A DNA stretch of 64,000 bases from Tetragonia tetragonoides (GCA_038025085.1 CM076152.1:30321501-30385500), one strand, 5' to 3'. Shown: positions 22,844 through 34,485, counted from the first letter of the stretch. The notes: generated from the sequence alone by a model not told the origin. A program made the numbers and translations.

Positions 22844-23200
22844 ACCACTCAAGGGATTCATATGCTTTCCTCAAATCAACCTTCAAGATGCATCTTGGAG
22901 ATATATTTTTCCTCCCATAAAACTTAATTAACTCATGAGCAAGAACAATGTTATCACCAATAAATCAGTTTTTTTTATGAATGCAGACTGTTCTGGACTA
23001 ACAATACTATCCAAGACATTGCATAATCTATTAGCCAGAGATTTAGCTAAGATTTTATAGAAAATAGTGCAGCAAGCAATAGGACGAAAATCACTCACCA
23101 TCATGGGGTTATCCTTCTTAGGGACCAATGTAACTGAAGTGCAGTTTATGGCCTTAAGGAGTTTACCAGAGTAGAAGGTACTTTGAATAGCCTGAGTGAT
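22844..23200 (-). pseudogene. LINE-A reverse transcriptase, N-terminal part
   Basis: Minus-strand translation gives VPKKDNPMMVSDFRPIACC, then YKILAKSLANRLCNVLDSIV followed by SPEQSAFIKK, then HELIKFYGRK and DLRKAYESLEWCFL after a small deletion or frameshift in the RFIGD region. It joins, after removal of the two LTR elements, to the frame at 16095. It ends upstream at the palindromic 5' terminus. Confidence 0.8.
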
Positions 23201-23326
23201 CTCCTTGCCAATAGTGTCCCAAGAGGCCTTGTAGAAGGCAGTTGTGTAACCATCTGGCCAGGGGCTTGATGGTTACACAGTTGCCTTCTACAAGGCCTCT
23301 TGGGACACTGTTGGCAAGGAGATCAC
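23196..23326. repeat. 59-bp inverted repeat at the LINE-A 5' end
   Basis: Arms 23196-23254 and 23268-23326 are reverse complements with about 3 mismatches around a 13-base loop. The second arm is LINE sequence in reverse orientation and abuts the target duplication. This fits a 5' inversion made during LINE insertion (twin priming), with the inverted piece overlapping rather than replacing the adjoining sequence. Confidence 0.85.
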
Positions 23327-23337
23327 CATTAATTGAG

Positions 23338-24103
23338 TTATTCCTCTAATCAAGACAACTATCTTTTCTCCCCAATACCTCATGTATAACCAAGTCAAAG
23401 GGGTTATAATTTATATAATTGGTGTTAGTGGTTTAGGTGTATGAGTGATTCAAGAAATAAAAATCTTTAATGTTGTGTGAGGCATAAGGGAGGAGAGAGA
23501 AAAGAAGGGGGAGAGATAGGGAAGTGGAAAGCAAAAATGAAAGAAGAGTGTTTGAAGTGATACAAAAAAAGGGGAAAAAGTAGTAAAATTGACTTCTCTG
23601 TTTCTAACCTTTGCAACCCAATTGAAATATGGAAGAAAAAGTTCTTTATATCTAGTTTCTTCTTCTTCTTTATTTTTGCAAATTATAGTTCTGATTTTTA
23701 ATTCTTAGCCATATATTTTTCGAATCTGCTTGGTATATGTATGTGTTTTTGCTCAATTTGATTGTTGATTGTTAATTGATTAATGTTTATATTCTAAGAA
23801 ATAATCTAGAAATGTCATTATTTTTGTTTTTTTAATTTAAACAATTATGGTTTTGATGTTATGATTTTCGATATTCAACTTAACAATTTTGTTGCAGAAC
23901 TTTGTGTGGTAATTTTTTGGCTTATTTGGTCTGAATTATGATCAATTGCTTGGATCCAAGTTGTTTCAGTCCTTTATCTTGCCCGGTATCTATAGTAGTT
24001 TTTTTGTAGAAGTGTGTGATACGACCTTTTTTTTATTCTAAATTTTCAAGTCAGTAATTTTTGAGTTTTGTATAGGGCCTCCAAAATCACAAGGACAACC
24101 CTG
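23338..24103. other. hAT interior, right part, non-coding
   Basis: AT-rich, purine-rich around 23460-23580 (GGAGAGAGAAAAGAAGGGGG). No frame with transposase features. Confidence 0.5.
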
Positions 24104-24154
24104 GATATCAGGGGGTGGCATCATGTGGTGAGGGGGGTGACTCCATAAAAAAAC
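24104..24154 (+). repeat. G-rich GGGGGTGGCATCA array, copy g
   Basis: Right half of the array split by the hAT: GATATCAGGGGGTGGCATCA, then GGGGGGTGACTCCATAAA. The following ACACCTACAGACTCTTATGT continues the MULE homology seen after copy d. Confidence 0.65.
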
Positions 24155-24570
24155 ACCTACAGACTCTTATGTCTTTTCAAAGGACATAAAAGCTATAATA
24201 CCTTTAAGCACCATTCACCAAAACACAAAGGACATGGAACATTGTAGTTTGAAATCAACATGAGTCACCTCCTCTTTAATTTGTATACATCAAAATCATA
24301 AACCATATATCAAGCACAATTTTTTTTTTTTTTTTTATTATAATCGATATTATTCATTATATGATATTAAAAATGAACTAGCTGAAGCAAATCCACTCAT
24401 AGACCTAAATCATACAAGAGCCACTCCCAACCCTAAATCGACACAAATTTATGATATTCATCCATCCGCAATTCAATAGAATCCATATTAATATATATTT
24501 TGAAAATAATAAAAAATACAGAGACAAATCAGAAATTATATACCGAAAATCAAAGCAAATAAAAAATTAC

Positions 24571-24739
24571 CATTGAAATCAAATAATGCCGCATTAACAA
24601 AGTTGTTGCCAATGATTGTTGCATCTTCTCCATCTTCAATCGGTTCTGCATGTTCAATCGGTTCTCCATCTTTAATCGGTTCTCCATCTTCAAATGGTTT
24701 TTCAGCTTCAATGTCGTTTCCATCTTCAGCCATCTTCAA
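24571..24739 (-). CDS. Candidate first exon of the MULE transposase gene
   Basis: From ATG at 24739 (second Met at 24733) 56 codons plus one base run to a donor-like AATG/GTAATTT at 24571. The peptide is acidic and repetitive, with EPIKDGEPIEHAEPIEDGED. No domain is recognised. It lies at the right end of the MULE remains, in the strand and position expected for the first exon of the FAR1-like gene whose next exon starts near 8657, but the link is inferred. About 180 bp of leader and the CTTAGTCC palindrome lie upstream. Confidence 0.35.
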
Positions 24740-25244
24740 TCGCGTTTTTGCGGGGAAGAGAGCGAGAAAAAACAGGTGCTCTGTTTTACAAATTAAAGCT
24801 CGCTGAATAATAAAGGGAGAGGAGGTTTTAGAAAAAAAGCAATTTCGACCCCAAACTTTTCAATAATTACACGCATCCCTAAATTAATTACAACTTAGTC
24901 CTTGGTCTATGGTGGACTAAGGCCATGTTCTTTTCAACTGGTTTCTAATTTTGCCCAATTTTCTGCAATTTTGTCCAATTTTGCCCACTTTTCACCAGTT
25001 ACCAGTTATAAAATACAATTTCTCTCAGTTTTGCCCAATTTTCCCCAAATTGACCCAGTTTTTCCCAATTTGATATTTTGATATTTTTTTTTTAGAGAAT
25101 GGATAAGTATATTTCCATTCACCAAAAGGCATGCCAGAATAGCATCATGAAGTACACCTAAGAGGGATGCCTGTGTAGCACTCCACTCAAGCTACTTACA
25201 TACAAACAGAGGATCTCAGGGAGCGTTTCTAATTACACCCCAAG

Positions 25245-28200
25245 TAACCTACTCGTAATATCATACATAGACTCATTCTCTGACATACACATGTACATCC
25301 TAATACAAACATTAGTTTGAATACTACTGACCACTTTCTCAATTAATCTAGTACTACTGTTAAAGATCCTAAGGTTATGCTCCTGCCAAATATCATAAAT
25401 TGTGGCAATCAGGGTGCAGCGTCTTCTTTTCTTCTCCCACTGTTTCCTCCTATTGAATTTTTAAAACCATCTTAACTCATGATTTAGACTTTTTCTATCA
25501 CGCTTTATACCAAGCCAGTCCTTAATTCCGCACCAAATACCTGAACTGACAGGGCATTGGAAGAACAAATGGTCTCTGGATTCTTCTACTTCTTTGCACA
25601 ACACACATCTGTTAGCAAGAGAAAAGCCTCTCTTGCAGATGTTATCCAAAGTAGCCAGGGAGTCATGAATTGCCATACAAGCAGTCACTCGATGCTTTGG
25701 CACTGCTGCCTGATCCCACACAGCTCTGTACCAGTGCCTTTGAGGTCCAGTTTCTCTGAAAAAATCATAGGCGTAGGAGACTTGAAACTTGCCCCCAGTT
25801 TGCCATCTATCAATAAGTCGTTTAGCTTGTTCCTGCCGTCCTGTCTTCAGAACAAATTCATCTCTTAAGCCTAATAACTTTTTCCAAGCCCAAGAATCAC
25901 AACATCTAGCAGCAACCTCCCAAATATTCTCATGCTTAAGGTAGTATTTGCCTGTCCAGGTCACCCAAACAGAATCCTGCATTGTGTGCAGTTTGTAAAC
26001 CCACTTAAGAGTTAAAGCTTTGTTCCATCCCAAAACTTCCTTGATGCCAAATCCCCCTTCTTTTCTTTTAAGACACATTTTATTCCAGCTCATAAAAACC
26101 AATTTTCTTGTCTCACTAGATGAGCCCCAGAAGAAATTCCTGCACAGCTTCTCAATTGATTTTAGAACTTCTTGGGGTAGCAAAAACGTTGACTCCCAAA
26201 AGTTCTGGATCCCAAATATAACAGAGTTTATAATCTGGATCTTCCCAGCATAAGGCATCAACTAAGATCCCCAGTGTTGCAGTTTCTTTGTAATGTTCAC
26301 AACCAAGGAGTGACTCATGGCACTAGTGATTTTAGAAGAATTAAGAGGGAGACCCAGATATCTGATAGGCAGCTTACCCTCCTTGAACCCAGAAACCTCC
26401 AGGATTTGCTTTTTGATTCTAGTACTAACCCCTCCAAAAAAGATATTAGTCTTCAAAGGATTAGCTACCAGCCCTGATATATCAGAAAATTGTTCAAGAC
26501 AGGCCTTAGCTGCAGTAACAGAAGCTAAATCACCTCTGGTGAACAACAACAGATCATCTGCAAATTAGAGGTGGTTAATAGCAATTTTTGCACATTTAGG
26601 GTGAGCTTTAAATTTTTTCTCTTCCCCTGCTTTCCTGAGAACCCTTGAAAGCATCTCCATACACATAACAAAGAGATAAGGGGAAAGGGGATCCCCTTGT
26701 CTCAAGCCTCTCTTCCCCTCAAACAGCCCCCTTGGAGTACCATTAACACAGATAGATCTTGTTGTAGTGATACATGTCAGGATCCATTGAATAAAAATCC
26801 CAGGGAAGTCCAAATATCTCAGAGTGTGTTCAAGGAAACCCCAGTTTAAAGTATCATAGGCCTTCTTGATATCAATCTTCATAATTGATCTGGGAGAGAC
26901 ATTTTTCCTGCCATAATGCTTTGCTCGCTCGTGGCTAAGCATCACATTATCAAAGAGGGAGCGCTCTTTTACAAAAGCCCCTTGCTCTCTACCCACCAGT
27001 ACTTCCATGCAACTCTGAAGCCTATTTGCTATGAGCTTTGTAATAGCTTTATAAGTCACTGAACAGCAAGCAATAGCCCTGAATTGGGTCACATCCTTAG
27101 GAACCTCCAGTTTAAGCACAAGGATGATGAAAGTGGAATTAATTTCTTTTAAGAATTCTCCCAGTCAAGAAAAAAATCCTTAATATCCTCACAAACCTCT
27201 CTACCTACAATGGACCAGGCTGCCTTGAAAAATCCTGAGGTAAACCCATCAGGACCTGGGCTTTTGTCCTCATGGATTGAGAACAAAGCCTCCTTGATCT
27301 CCCCATCAGTAATAGGCTTGATCAGATCTTCCTTTTGAGTCTCAGAAAGTTTTGGCCCAGGTTCAAACAGAAGAGGATCAAAGTTTCCCACAGGTGCTTC
27401 AGTGCCAATCAAATCTTTAAAGAAACTAACAAAAGCATCGATAACAGCCTGGGGCTCAGAGCACAGTTCCCCATCCTGATCTTGAATACTACCCACTCTG
27501 CCTCTGGCTTTTTTTTTCCAGCCACTCGAGCTTGAAAAAATTTACAATTCTCATCAGATTTCTGTATATATAAGATCTTAGCTCTCTGGTAGTAGGAGCT
27601 TAATTCTGCTTTTCTGATTTTTAAGTAATTAGACTTTGCATCTCTTTCCTGTTGAATGAGGTCAGAGTTCAGGGGGTCTTGTTGAAGCTCCTGTTGAAAA
27701 CCCATCAACTCCACTTGCTTTTGCTGGACTCTCTAGGTAATATTGGAGTACTCAGTCTTATTCATATGCTTTAACTTCTTTTTTAAGAGTTTTATATGAG
27801 AAATCAGTTGGAACATCTTGCACCCTCTAATAGGCACCTGCCAAGCATCAGCTGTAAGCTTCAAGAACTGATCATTAGCACACCAACAATTAAGGAACCT
27901 AAAAGGTTTAGGCTCAAGGATAATATGTTCCTTGATGTTTACTGACCCAGGAGAATGGTCAGAAATGCCAGGAACCATAAATTCCACTGAGGCACACATA
28001 TTCACAGTCCAGGCTGTATTTGCAAGAACTCTATCAAGTTTGGAGAGCACCCTATCAGTACCATCCTGATTATTCCACCATGTGAACAATGCTCCAGTAG
28101 CAGGTAAATCTGAGAGCCCAGAAGCACTGAGGCAATCTCTGAACTCACTCATAGCCTGAATATCAGCAGAGCCACAACTAATTCTCTTAGAAGGGGAAAG

Positions 28201-28631
28201 ATCAACATTGAAATCCCCCATGCATAACCATGGGGAAGTAATACCACCAGCAAGAGACTGCAAATCTTGCCAAAGAGGTCTTCTCTCAACTTTGTCATTA
28301 AAGGCATAGACAAAGGAAACCAGAAAAGATAAGCTACCTCTTTTAGAGTTAATTTTGGAGTGAAGACATTGTGCAGAAGAATTCAAACCTGTAAATCAAT
28401 ATCACCCTTGTTCCACACAAGCCAGATTCGACCATTATAGTGCCACTCATAATTACACACCACAGCATATCTGCTAAAGTACTTTTTCTGAATTTTTTTT
28501 GCTGTACCCTCCTTAATTCTGGTCTCCAAGAAACCACACACATCCACTTTATTTTTACTCAAGAAGTTCCCCGCTTCTTGTAGTTTCAGGGGCTCATTAA
28601 TGCCCTTGACATTCCAGGCACACACTATCAT
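25245..28631 (-). pseudogene. LINE-B ORF2: endonuclease and reverse transcriptase, broken (copy 1)
   Basis: Read from 28631: APE-type endonuclease MIVCAWNVKGINEPLKL with FLETRI (catalytic Glu) and CMGDFNVDLSP, then SGISDHS near the domain end; linker; RT with SPGPDGFTSGFFKA, QFRAIACCSVTYK, MKIDIKKAYDTLNW and GLRQGDPLSPYLF; the catalytic box FADDLLLFTRGD is intact but directly preceded by TAA; C-terminal finger CVLCKEVEESRDHLFFQC. Further defects are frame changes near 28385, 27720, 27450, 27130 and 26262 and a TAA near 25458, after which IYDIWQEHN-type residues continue to about 25245. Confidence 0.85.
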
Positions 28632-29009
28632 TCAGTTAGAGGGGGCACTCCCACCTCACTAGCACCTGGGTCATCAATACCTGGCTCTTCCACTATCACA
28701 ATATTTCCATGATTATCCACATCAAAAATAATAGGCTTAGTTAGAATATCAAAGTTGTTATCTATCTTGGTAGTCCATCGTGCCTCTGGCTGAGCTTTAT
28801 CCAGCCTCCCACTATTCTTCCTCACAACTGGAGTAAACCCCACATCTGCTTCAAAAGAACCCTGCACTTTACTCTCATCTGTTACCCCAATACCTGAAAT
28901 AACACCCTCTACTGCATCACCATCTACAGGGCCCTGCAGTTTACTCACAACTGTTTCCCCAGCCCCTTCAGGTTCAGCTAGCATTACAGGCCTCACCTCC
29001 TCCATTGTT
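28628..29009 (-). pseudogene. LINE-B ORF1, C-terminal part (copy 1)
   Basis: The frame reads MEEVRPVMLAEPEG ... GFTPVVRKNSGRLDK ... VPPLTE and stops at TGA within ATGA, overlapping the ORF2 start by 4 nt. Upstream it is cut by the LINE-E insertion. The missing N-terminal part resumes at 51374. The product would be the RNA-binding ORF1 protein. Confidence 0.75.
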
Positions 29010-29343
29010 TGTTTTTTTTTTTTTTTGGAAAGTAAATTCGAGATTTTATTCCTTCCAAAAATGGGATATAACAATGTAGCTCATGGTTCACCAACACTAC
29101 AATAAAACACATCCAGGTTCTACTAGCAACAGGCTGCTAGGTGCAAATGCCATTGGGTCATTCCTATAATGTGTCTACCTTCTAGGAAGGGCAACAAATT
29201 ACAGGAAGCCTCAGTAGACTTTTTGCAAACTAAATAACACTGGAATAATCAAAATACAAAGCTCACAGCATCTCAACAATCACAGAAACTAGCAAAAGAA
29301 ATTAAGAGTGGAAATAAAAAATTTCGTAATCTTGGTGTCTTTT
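29010..29343 (-). other. LINE-E 3' UTR and tail (copy 1)
   Basis: Holds the last ORF2 codons, a UTR with palindrome CCTTCTAGGAAGG near 29177-29189, the conserved terminal motif (GGAAGGAATAAAATCTCGAA on the minus strand) and poly-A. It is cut off from the rest of LINE-E by LINE-D. The shared TAATCTTGGTGTCTTTT is LINE-D's target duplication. Confidence 0.8.
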
Positions 29344-29554
29344 TTTTTTTTTTTTTTTTTTGGAAAGTAAAAAGATTTTATTACTTCCAAATGGATATTC
29401 AATGAGTACAAAGTAGCTAAGCTGTACTCAGACAACAACTAAAACACCTCTTAGAGCTTTGTTTCACATCGTAGCTAACATGACTACTTGCAAACAGCTC
29501 TGAATTACATCACAAATCACAGTTGATCACAACAGAACAAAACTGCACCAAAAC

Positions 29555-32500
29555 TCATGGCAAGTAATTTAAATATTGACTAATAAAATAACTGGTTTTC
29601 CTATTCTTGTCAGCAACACCCCTTGCATGAACCGCATAGACAATTTGCTTGACAATAACCTCCAAGCTGTTCTGACGTTCCTGAAATAGTCTACTATTTC
29701 TTTCTCTCCAAACATGGTATATTACAGCTGAGAAGACTGCTGCATATACTCGAGCTTTAGCTTGCCTGCTTCTGACTGATGTACAGACTTGCTGAATCAT
29801 ATCCTCCCAACTGACAGCAGCAACAGGTTGTTGCAGCAAGCTCAGTATCTTACACCAAAGCTGTTTGGTGAAGACACAGTCAATAAACAGGTGTGAATTA
29901 CTCTCGCCTGCTTGCCTGCATAAAACACATATACTAGGACCATTAAAGCCAATCTTTTGCAGGTTCTGCCAATGAGGAAGTCTGTTCAATATGCATAGCC
30001 ATAGAATGAATTTCCATTTAGGAAATGACAAAGAACACCAGACCAGGGGGTACCAAAATTTCTTCTCAACAGTAGGAGTCAAAGCTTTGTAAACTAGCCC
30101 CATTTTATATTTTCCAGCACCTGACTCAAAATACTCTCAGCTAGCTCATTCCTGAGATCAAATATTTTCTGTATAATCCATGAAGCTTGTGATGGTATAG
30201 CAACAGTCCAAAATGATCCCTGTTTCATATAATAAGCATGAATCCACATAACCCACAACTTCTCTTTATGGTTTTGCACATCCCACAACAGCTTACCCAA
30301 TGCAGCCTTATTCCATATAGACAAGTTGAAAACACCAAGTCCACCTCTGTTAGCAAGTGTGCAGACAGTAGTCCAAGCAACCAGTGCCCTACTACTAGGG
30401 TTGGCTGAGCTTGTCCAAAGAAATCTCCTGCAAAGTTGCTCACTTTTCTGAATTACAGACACATGCATATTAAAGAATTGTGTCCAGTAGCTATGCATAG
30501 CAAAAAGAACAGATTTGAGGAGTTGCAATCTCCCTGCATAAGAGAGAAATTTAGTTGTCCATGCTTGAATCCTGTTAGTAATCCTCTGAATCAAAGGATC
30601 ATAGAAGCTGATATGAAGTCTCTTGGAAGTGAGAGGAATGCCTAGATATCTGAATGGGAGCTCTCCTGCTTGCATCCCCAAAGAACTGAGAATGATTCTC
30701 TGATCACTCTCTAAGAAACCACCAAAATACACCTCAGACTTATTATTGTTAGCACATAGACCAGAGCTCTCAGAGAACAATTGGAATTTCTTGAATAGAA
30801 GTTGAACAGATGTCACATCTCCTCTAGGAAAAAGTAGCAAATCATCTGCAAAAATGCTATGCACTAGTTCAAATTTTTTGCACCTCGGGTGATATCTAAA
30901 TCCAGCTTCATGCTTCAAACCCTTAAGACATCGAGATAAGTACTCCATAGCAATCACAAAAAGATACGGGGAAATAGGGTCTCCTTGCCGTAACACTCTC
31001 TTAGCAGCAAAAGGCTTCATAGGACTTCCATTGAACAAGAGAGAATAGCTGACAGTACAAATACACATCTTGATCCAATTCACAAATTGCACAGGGAAAC
31101 GTAGACCCAACAACACTTGCTCAAGGAAACACCACTCAACTGAATCGTATGCTTTCCTCAAATCAACTCTCAATATGCATCTAGGTGAGAGGCCCTTTCT
31201 AACATAAAACTTGATCAGTTCATGAGCTAAAATAATACTATCACCAATAAATCTGTTTTTAATAAAAGGAGACTGTTCCTGACTCACTATGCTATCCAAC
31301 ACCTTACACAATCTATTAGCCAGTGTCCTAGATAAAATCTTATATAGAATGTTGCAACAAACTATAGGTCGAAAGTCACTCACCAGTAAAGGATTATCCT
31401 TTTTAGGAACCAGAGTAACTGATGCACAGTTAAGGGCTTTGAGCAGCTTCCCAGAATGAAAAGTGCTCTTTATTGCCTGTGTCACTTCTTTCCCCACAAT
31501 ATGCCATGAAGATTTGTAGAAGGCTGCTGTATAACCATCCGGGCCTGGGGCTTTATCCCCATCCATCTCCCAAAGTGCTTCTTTAATTTCCTGATCTGAA
31601 AAAGGGGCACAACGACTAATTTGTTGATCCACAGACAACACATTTCCATTAGCAATCAAATCAGGGTTCACAGCTGGGAGCTCCTCAGCTGCATCTCCCA
31701 TTAACCCTTGAAAAAAGTTCTGAAATTCCTGCTGAATATCATGCATCTCAGTAAGACGAACACCCTGGGCATTATGAATTGAAATAATTCTGTTTACAAC
31801 TCTTCTAGACTTAACACAAGCATGGAAGTAGCTTGTATTTGAGTCTCTAGTTTGCATTCAGTTGATTCTTGACTTTTGCTTCAGAAAATGTTCCTCCATT
31901 CTCAATAATTGTTCAAATTTCTCAGTGGCAGCTTTTCTATTGGGTAATCAAAACAGGATCAAATAAATAGCTATGCAAAGCAATTTGTATCTTTTCAAGA
32001 TCATTTCTTGCTTCATTAATCTTCCTCCCCATATTAGTATATTACAGAGCAGAATTCTTCAACTTGTGTTTCAAATTCTTCTGTTTTTGCAAGACTTTAT
32101 ACATAAGTGACCCATTCCCCTCAAACTGCCACCCTTCTTGCACAATAGACTCAAAAGACTCATTCTAAATCCAAGCATTAAAAACTCTGAAAGGTTTCTT
32201 GCCAGAGTTATCATCTTGCTTGAAATGAACAATAACTGATGAGTGATCAGAGATAGACGGAACAATAAACTCAACTTCAACAGCTGGATAAGTGGCAAAC
32301 CAATCACCATTCCCAAGAACACGATCAATTCTACTGTAAACCCTATCTGTATCATATTGTTTATTGCACCATGTGAATTCAACCCCTGTACTTCTAATAT
32401 CCTCTAATCCCAAAGAGGAACACAACAGTTGTAATTCATCATTGCCAGAGCATATGTTTCCAGCTTGTATTCTCTCAGAAGCATGCAGAGTGGAATTAAA

Positions 32501-32917
32501 ATCTCCTCCCAAAATCCAAGGAATATTAATCAAGCTGCCCAGACTCATAATTTCCTTCCAGCAACTTTCTCTAGCAATAGAACAATTTGTAGCATATATA
32601 GCAGTAACACAAAAGCTCTCTCCAGACATAAGATCCAGTTTAACATGAATAAACTGATCCGTGACCTTAATAATACTCAAACTAAGCACAGCTAAATCCC
32701 ACAAAAGCATAATTCTACCATTAGTGGCATGATCATGATTACACTAAAAAGACCAAGAATTAAGTAAGTGTGTAGCAACCTTACTAACTCTATTCTATTT
32801 CACTCTAGTCTCAATAAGAACAGCAAAAGAGATACAATGCTTAAGGATGAATTTCTTTACCTCTCTTTGCTTTTGGGGTTTGTTAAGACCCCTAACATTC
32901 CAAAAGAGTAACTTCAT
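29555..32917 (-). pseudogene. LINE-D ORF2: endonuclease and reverse transcriptase (copy 1)
   Basis: Starts MKLLFWNVRGLNKPQKQ at 32917 (ATG overlapping the ORF1 TGA). Endonuclease blocks: LIETRV, GGDFNSTLHASER, SISDHSS. RT blocks: APGPDGYTAAFYKSSW, LRVDLRKAYDSVEW, QGDPISPYLF and SIFADDLLLFPRGD with both catalytic Asp. C-terminal finger CVLCRQAGESNSHLFIDC, end SQYLNYLP. Defects: TAG after LIETRVK, TAG after VFNAWI (absent from copy 2), TGA for Trp before MQTRDSNTSYFH, and a frameshift at about 30100. The last two are shared with copy 2 and so predate the duplication. Confidence 0.88.
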
Positions 32918-34485
32918 TGGGAACTAGTAGGGTCTGGAGGTCTAGTCACAGGGCCCTCCACATCCTTAAGTCTCCCACCACTCACCTTTAAGCTGGAGTT
33001 GCTACCAAATTGAAGCACTACAGAGATACCCTGCCCTGTAGTCAATGGTTCAGGCTCATGATCTTGCAAAGATGCAAAAGAATTCCCTTGCAAAACAGAA
33101 TTCTGATTCAGTTTCAAACTTTCCCATCGTTGTTTCTCCACAGACATTGAGATATCAGACTGTTGAAAATGAGTTTGTTCATCACTGTCCCCTGAGCTAG
33201 CAGCTGGTGAAATCATATGAGCTACAATGACCTGATTAGCTGCACCAACTTGCCCCTCTGGTACTTGCCTAGGCCTCCATGTAGGTGCATTTCTCCTCCT
33301 CCTAGATCTCCTATTCAGTATAGGAGGATTTTCCTGGGTTGTAGTAGCAGATTGTGAGCTAGTAGATGCTGCATTTCTACCACACTTCTCAGTAATATGG
33401 CCAAATTTTCTACAGGTTTGGCAAAATGCAGGCTTCCACTCAAATTGCACTGGCTGTTTCATCATTGTACCATCATCTACTTGAAACCAAACTTCCTTAG
33501 GGTATGGAATTGTTATATCCACATCAATAAGAAGTCGGGCAAAGGAAATCCTCTCCTGATCAGCAGTTACTCTATCCACATGCAAAGGTTTCCCTACACA
33601 ACTACCCAATCTGCTAAGAGAATCAAGAGACCAACACTGAAGTGGCAGATTTGGGAACAGAACCCAAAGAGGTACAGTGCGATAACCTGTAGGATCCATC
33701 TTAAAATCACAATCCCATTCAAGTAATATAAGGAGTTTTGAATTAAAAGCATATGGTCCTCGAGCTAAAACATCACCCATGTCTTCATCAGATGCAAACT
33801 TAAAAATAAAGTACCCCTCTTCATGTAGGAAACACTTAGGAGTAGCCACAAAATTCCATTGAGAGCTCACATAATTTTCCATCTGACTAAAAAATGGTGC
33901 ATCACCAAGCACAAATCCAATAAGAGATGTTGCCCATTTCTTATTTTCCTTCTCAATTTCAGACTTTAGAAGTTTAGCTATAGGTTTTCCCTCTTTCATT
34001 ACAGGAGGTATATATTTCAGTTTAGTTGCCTCTGTAGCAATGCGATTCACAACAATATTAGCATAGCTCTCAGGTTCAGGAATTACCTCAGGGGTTGAAT
34101 TAACCCCCAGACTTGGCGTAGCAGTAGCAGTTGAAGAAGATGGCGGTGCTGTCCTTAAATTCGGTTGAATTGGAGCCGCTACCGGGGTAACCATCTCATC
34201 AATCGGAGCACTACCTTCAGGTGGAGGAGTGGGAACCATTAGTAACCTTCGTGCAACACGAGGACAAGGATTCGTCCCCGAATCCTCAAACCCTGGCAAA
34301 CCCTTTGATAGTGAGCTTAGAGCGCCCAAATCCTCTCCCTCGCCTCCCGAGTTCTCAGAATGGTCCAATTCAGCAATGGTGTCAAGAGTAGTTGATCCCA
34401 GAAACGCACTAAGTGGCGTGGAATTTCTCTTCCTAGCGTTTTTCACCATTAATGGCGGTGAAGGTAACGTGCGCCTGCAGAGCAT
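32914..34485 (-). CDS. LINE-D ORF1 protein (copy 1), intact
   Basis: 523 codons without interruption. The N-terminal third is Ser/Pro-rich, low complexity. Residues about 160-330 form a DUF4283-like region (GFVLGDAPFFSQMENYVSSQ, YFIFKFASDEDMGDVLARGP, VPLWVLFPNLPLQCWS), followed by a zinc knuckle CQTCRKFGHITEKC (C-x2-C-x4-H-x4-C) and an Arg-rich patch RRSRRRR. ORF1 proteins of plant L1 elements bind the element RNA in the retrotransposition particle. The stop is TGA inside ATGA, where ORF2 starts. Copy 2 of this ORF carries nonsense mutations. Confidence 0.88.
   Translation of the reverse strand: MLCRRTLPSPPLMVKNARKRNSTPLSAFLGSTTLDTIAELDHSENSGGEGEDLGALSSLSKGLPGFEDSGTNPCPRVARRLLMVPTPPPEGSAPIDEMVTPVAAPIQPNLRTAPPSSSTATATPSLGVNSTPEVIPEPESYANIVVNRIATEATKLKYIPPVMKEGKPIAKLLKSEIEKENKKWATSLIGFVLGDAPFFSQMENYVSSQWNFVATPKCFLHEEGYFIFKFASDEDMGDVLARGPYAFNSKLLILLEWDCDFKMDPTGYRTVPLWVLFPNLPLQCWSLDSLSRLGSCVGKPLHVDRVTADQERISFARLLIDVDITIPYPKEVWFQVDDGTMMKQPVQFEWKPAFCQTCRKFGHITEKCGRNAASTSSQSATTTQENPPILNRRSRRRRNAPTWRPRQVPEGQVGAANQVIVAHMISPAASSGDSDEQTHFQQSDISMSVEKQRWESLKLNQNSVLQGNSFASLQDHEPEPLTTGQGISVVLQFGSNSSLKVSGGRLKDVEGPVTRPPDPTSSQ

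Larger units (their letters stand above)
14333..23325 (-). mobile_element. LINE-A (L1-type), 5'-truncated and interrupted
   Basis: The 3' end is the T tract 14333-14348 (poly-A on the minus strand). The target duplication CCATTAATTGAG occurs at 14321-14332 and 23326-23337. The LINE body is 14333-16095 plus 22839-23325; between them lie an LTR retrotransposon and a solo LTR. The 5' end is palindromic (23196-23326). It contains only part of the reverse transcriptase and the C-terminal zf-RVT-like finger; the endonuclease and ORF1 are missing through truncation. Confidence 0.9.
14089..24103. mobile_element. Non-autonomous hAT transposon holding a LINE
   Basis: Ends CAGGCCCGTCCTTGG (left) and CAAGGACAACCCTG (right; reversed CAGGGTTGTCCTTG) are hAT-type inverted repeats. 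The perfect 8-bp duplication GATATCAG (14081-14088 and 24104-24111) confirms both boundaries. Joining the flanks restores a MULE array that matches 7170-7240. Own sequence is about 1 kb (14089-14332 and 23338-24103) with GGGCCTCCAAAAT-like subterminal words and no transposase. Confidence 0.9.

Noticed and set aside
14333..23325. Two unrelated LINE fragments at 14.5-16.1 and 22.8-23.3 kb
   Set aside because: They join at AGAAG to give a continuous RT frame and share one outer target duplication, so they are one interrupted LINE.
29010..29343. A separate short LINE insertion
   Set aside because: Its boundaries coincide with the LINE-E and LINE-D target duplications, and it supplies the missing 3' end of LINE-E.
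33397..33726. Plus-strand frames opposite LINE ORFs (also 45329-45658, 37936-38298, 49868-50230, 44296-44627)
   Set aside because: Shadow frames of well-supported minus-strand LINE proteins. They recur only because the block is duplicated.
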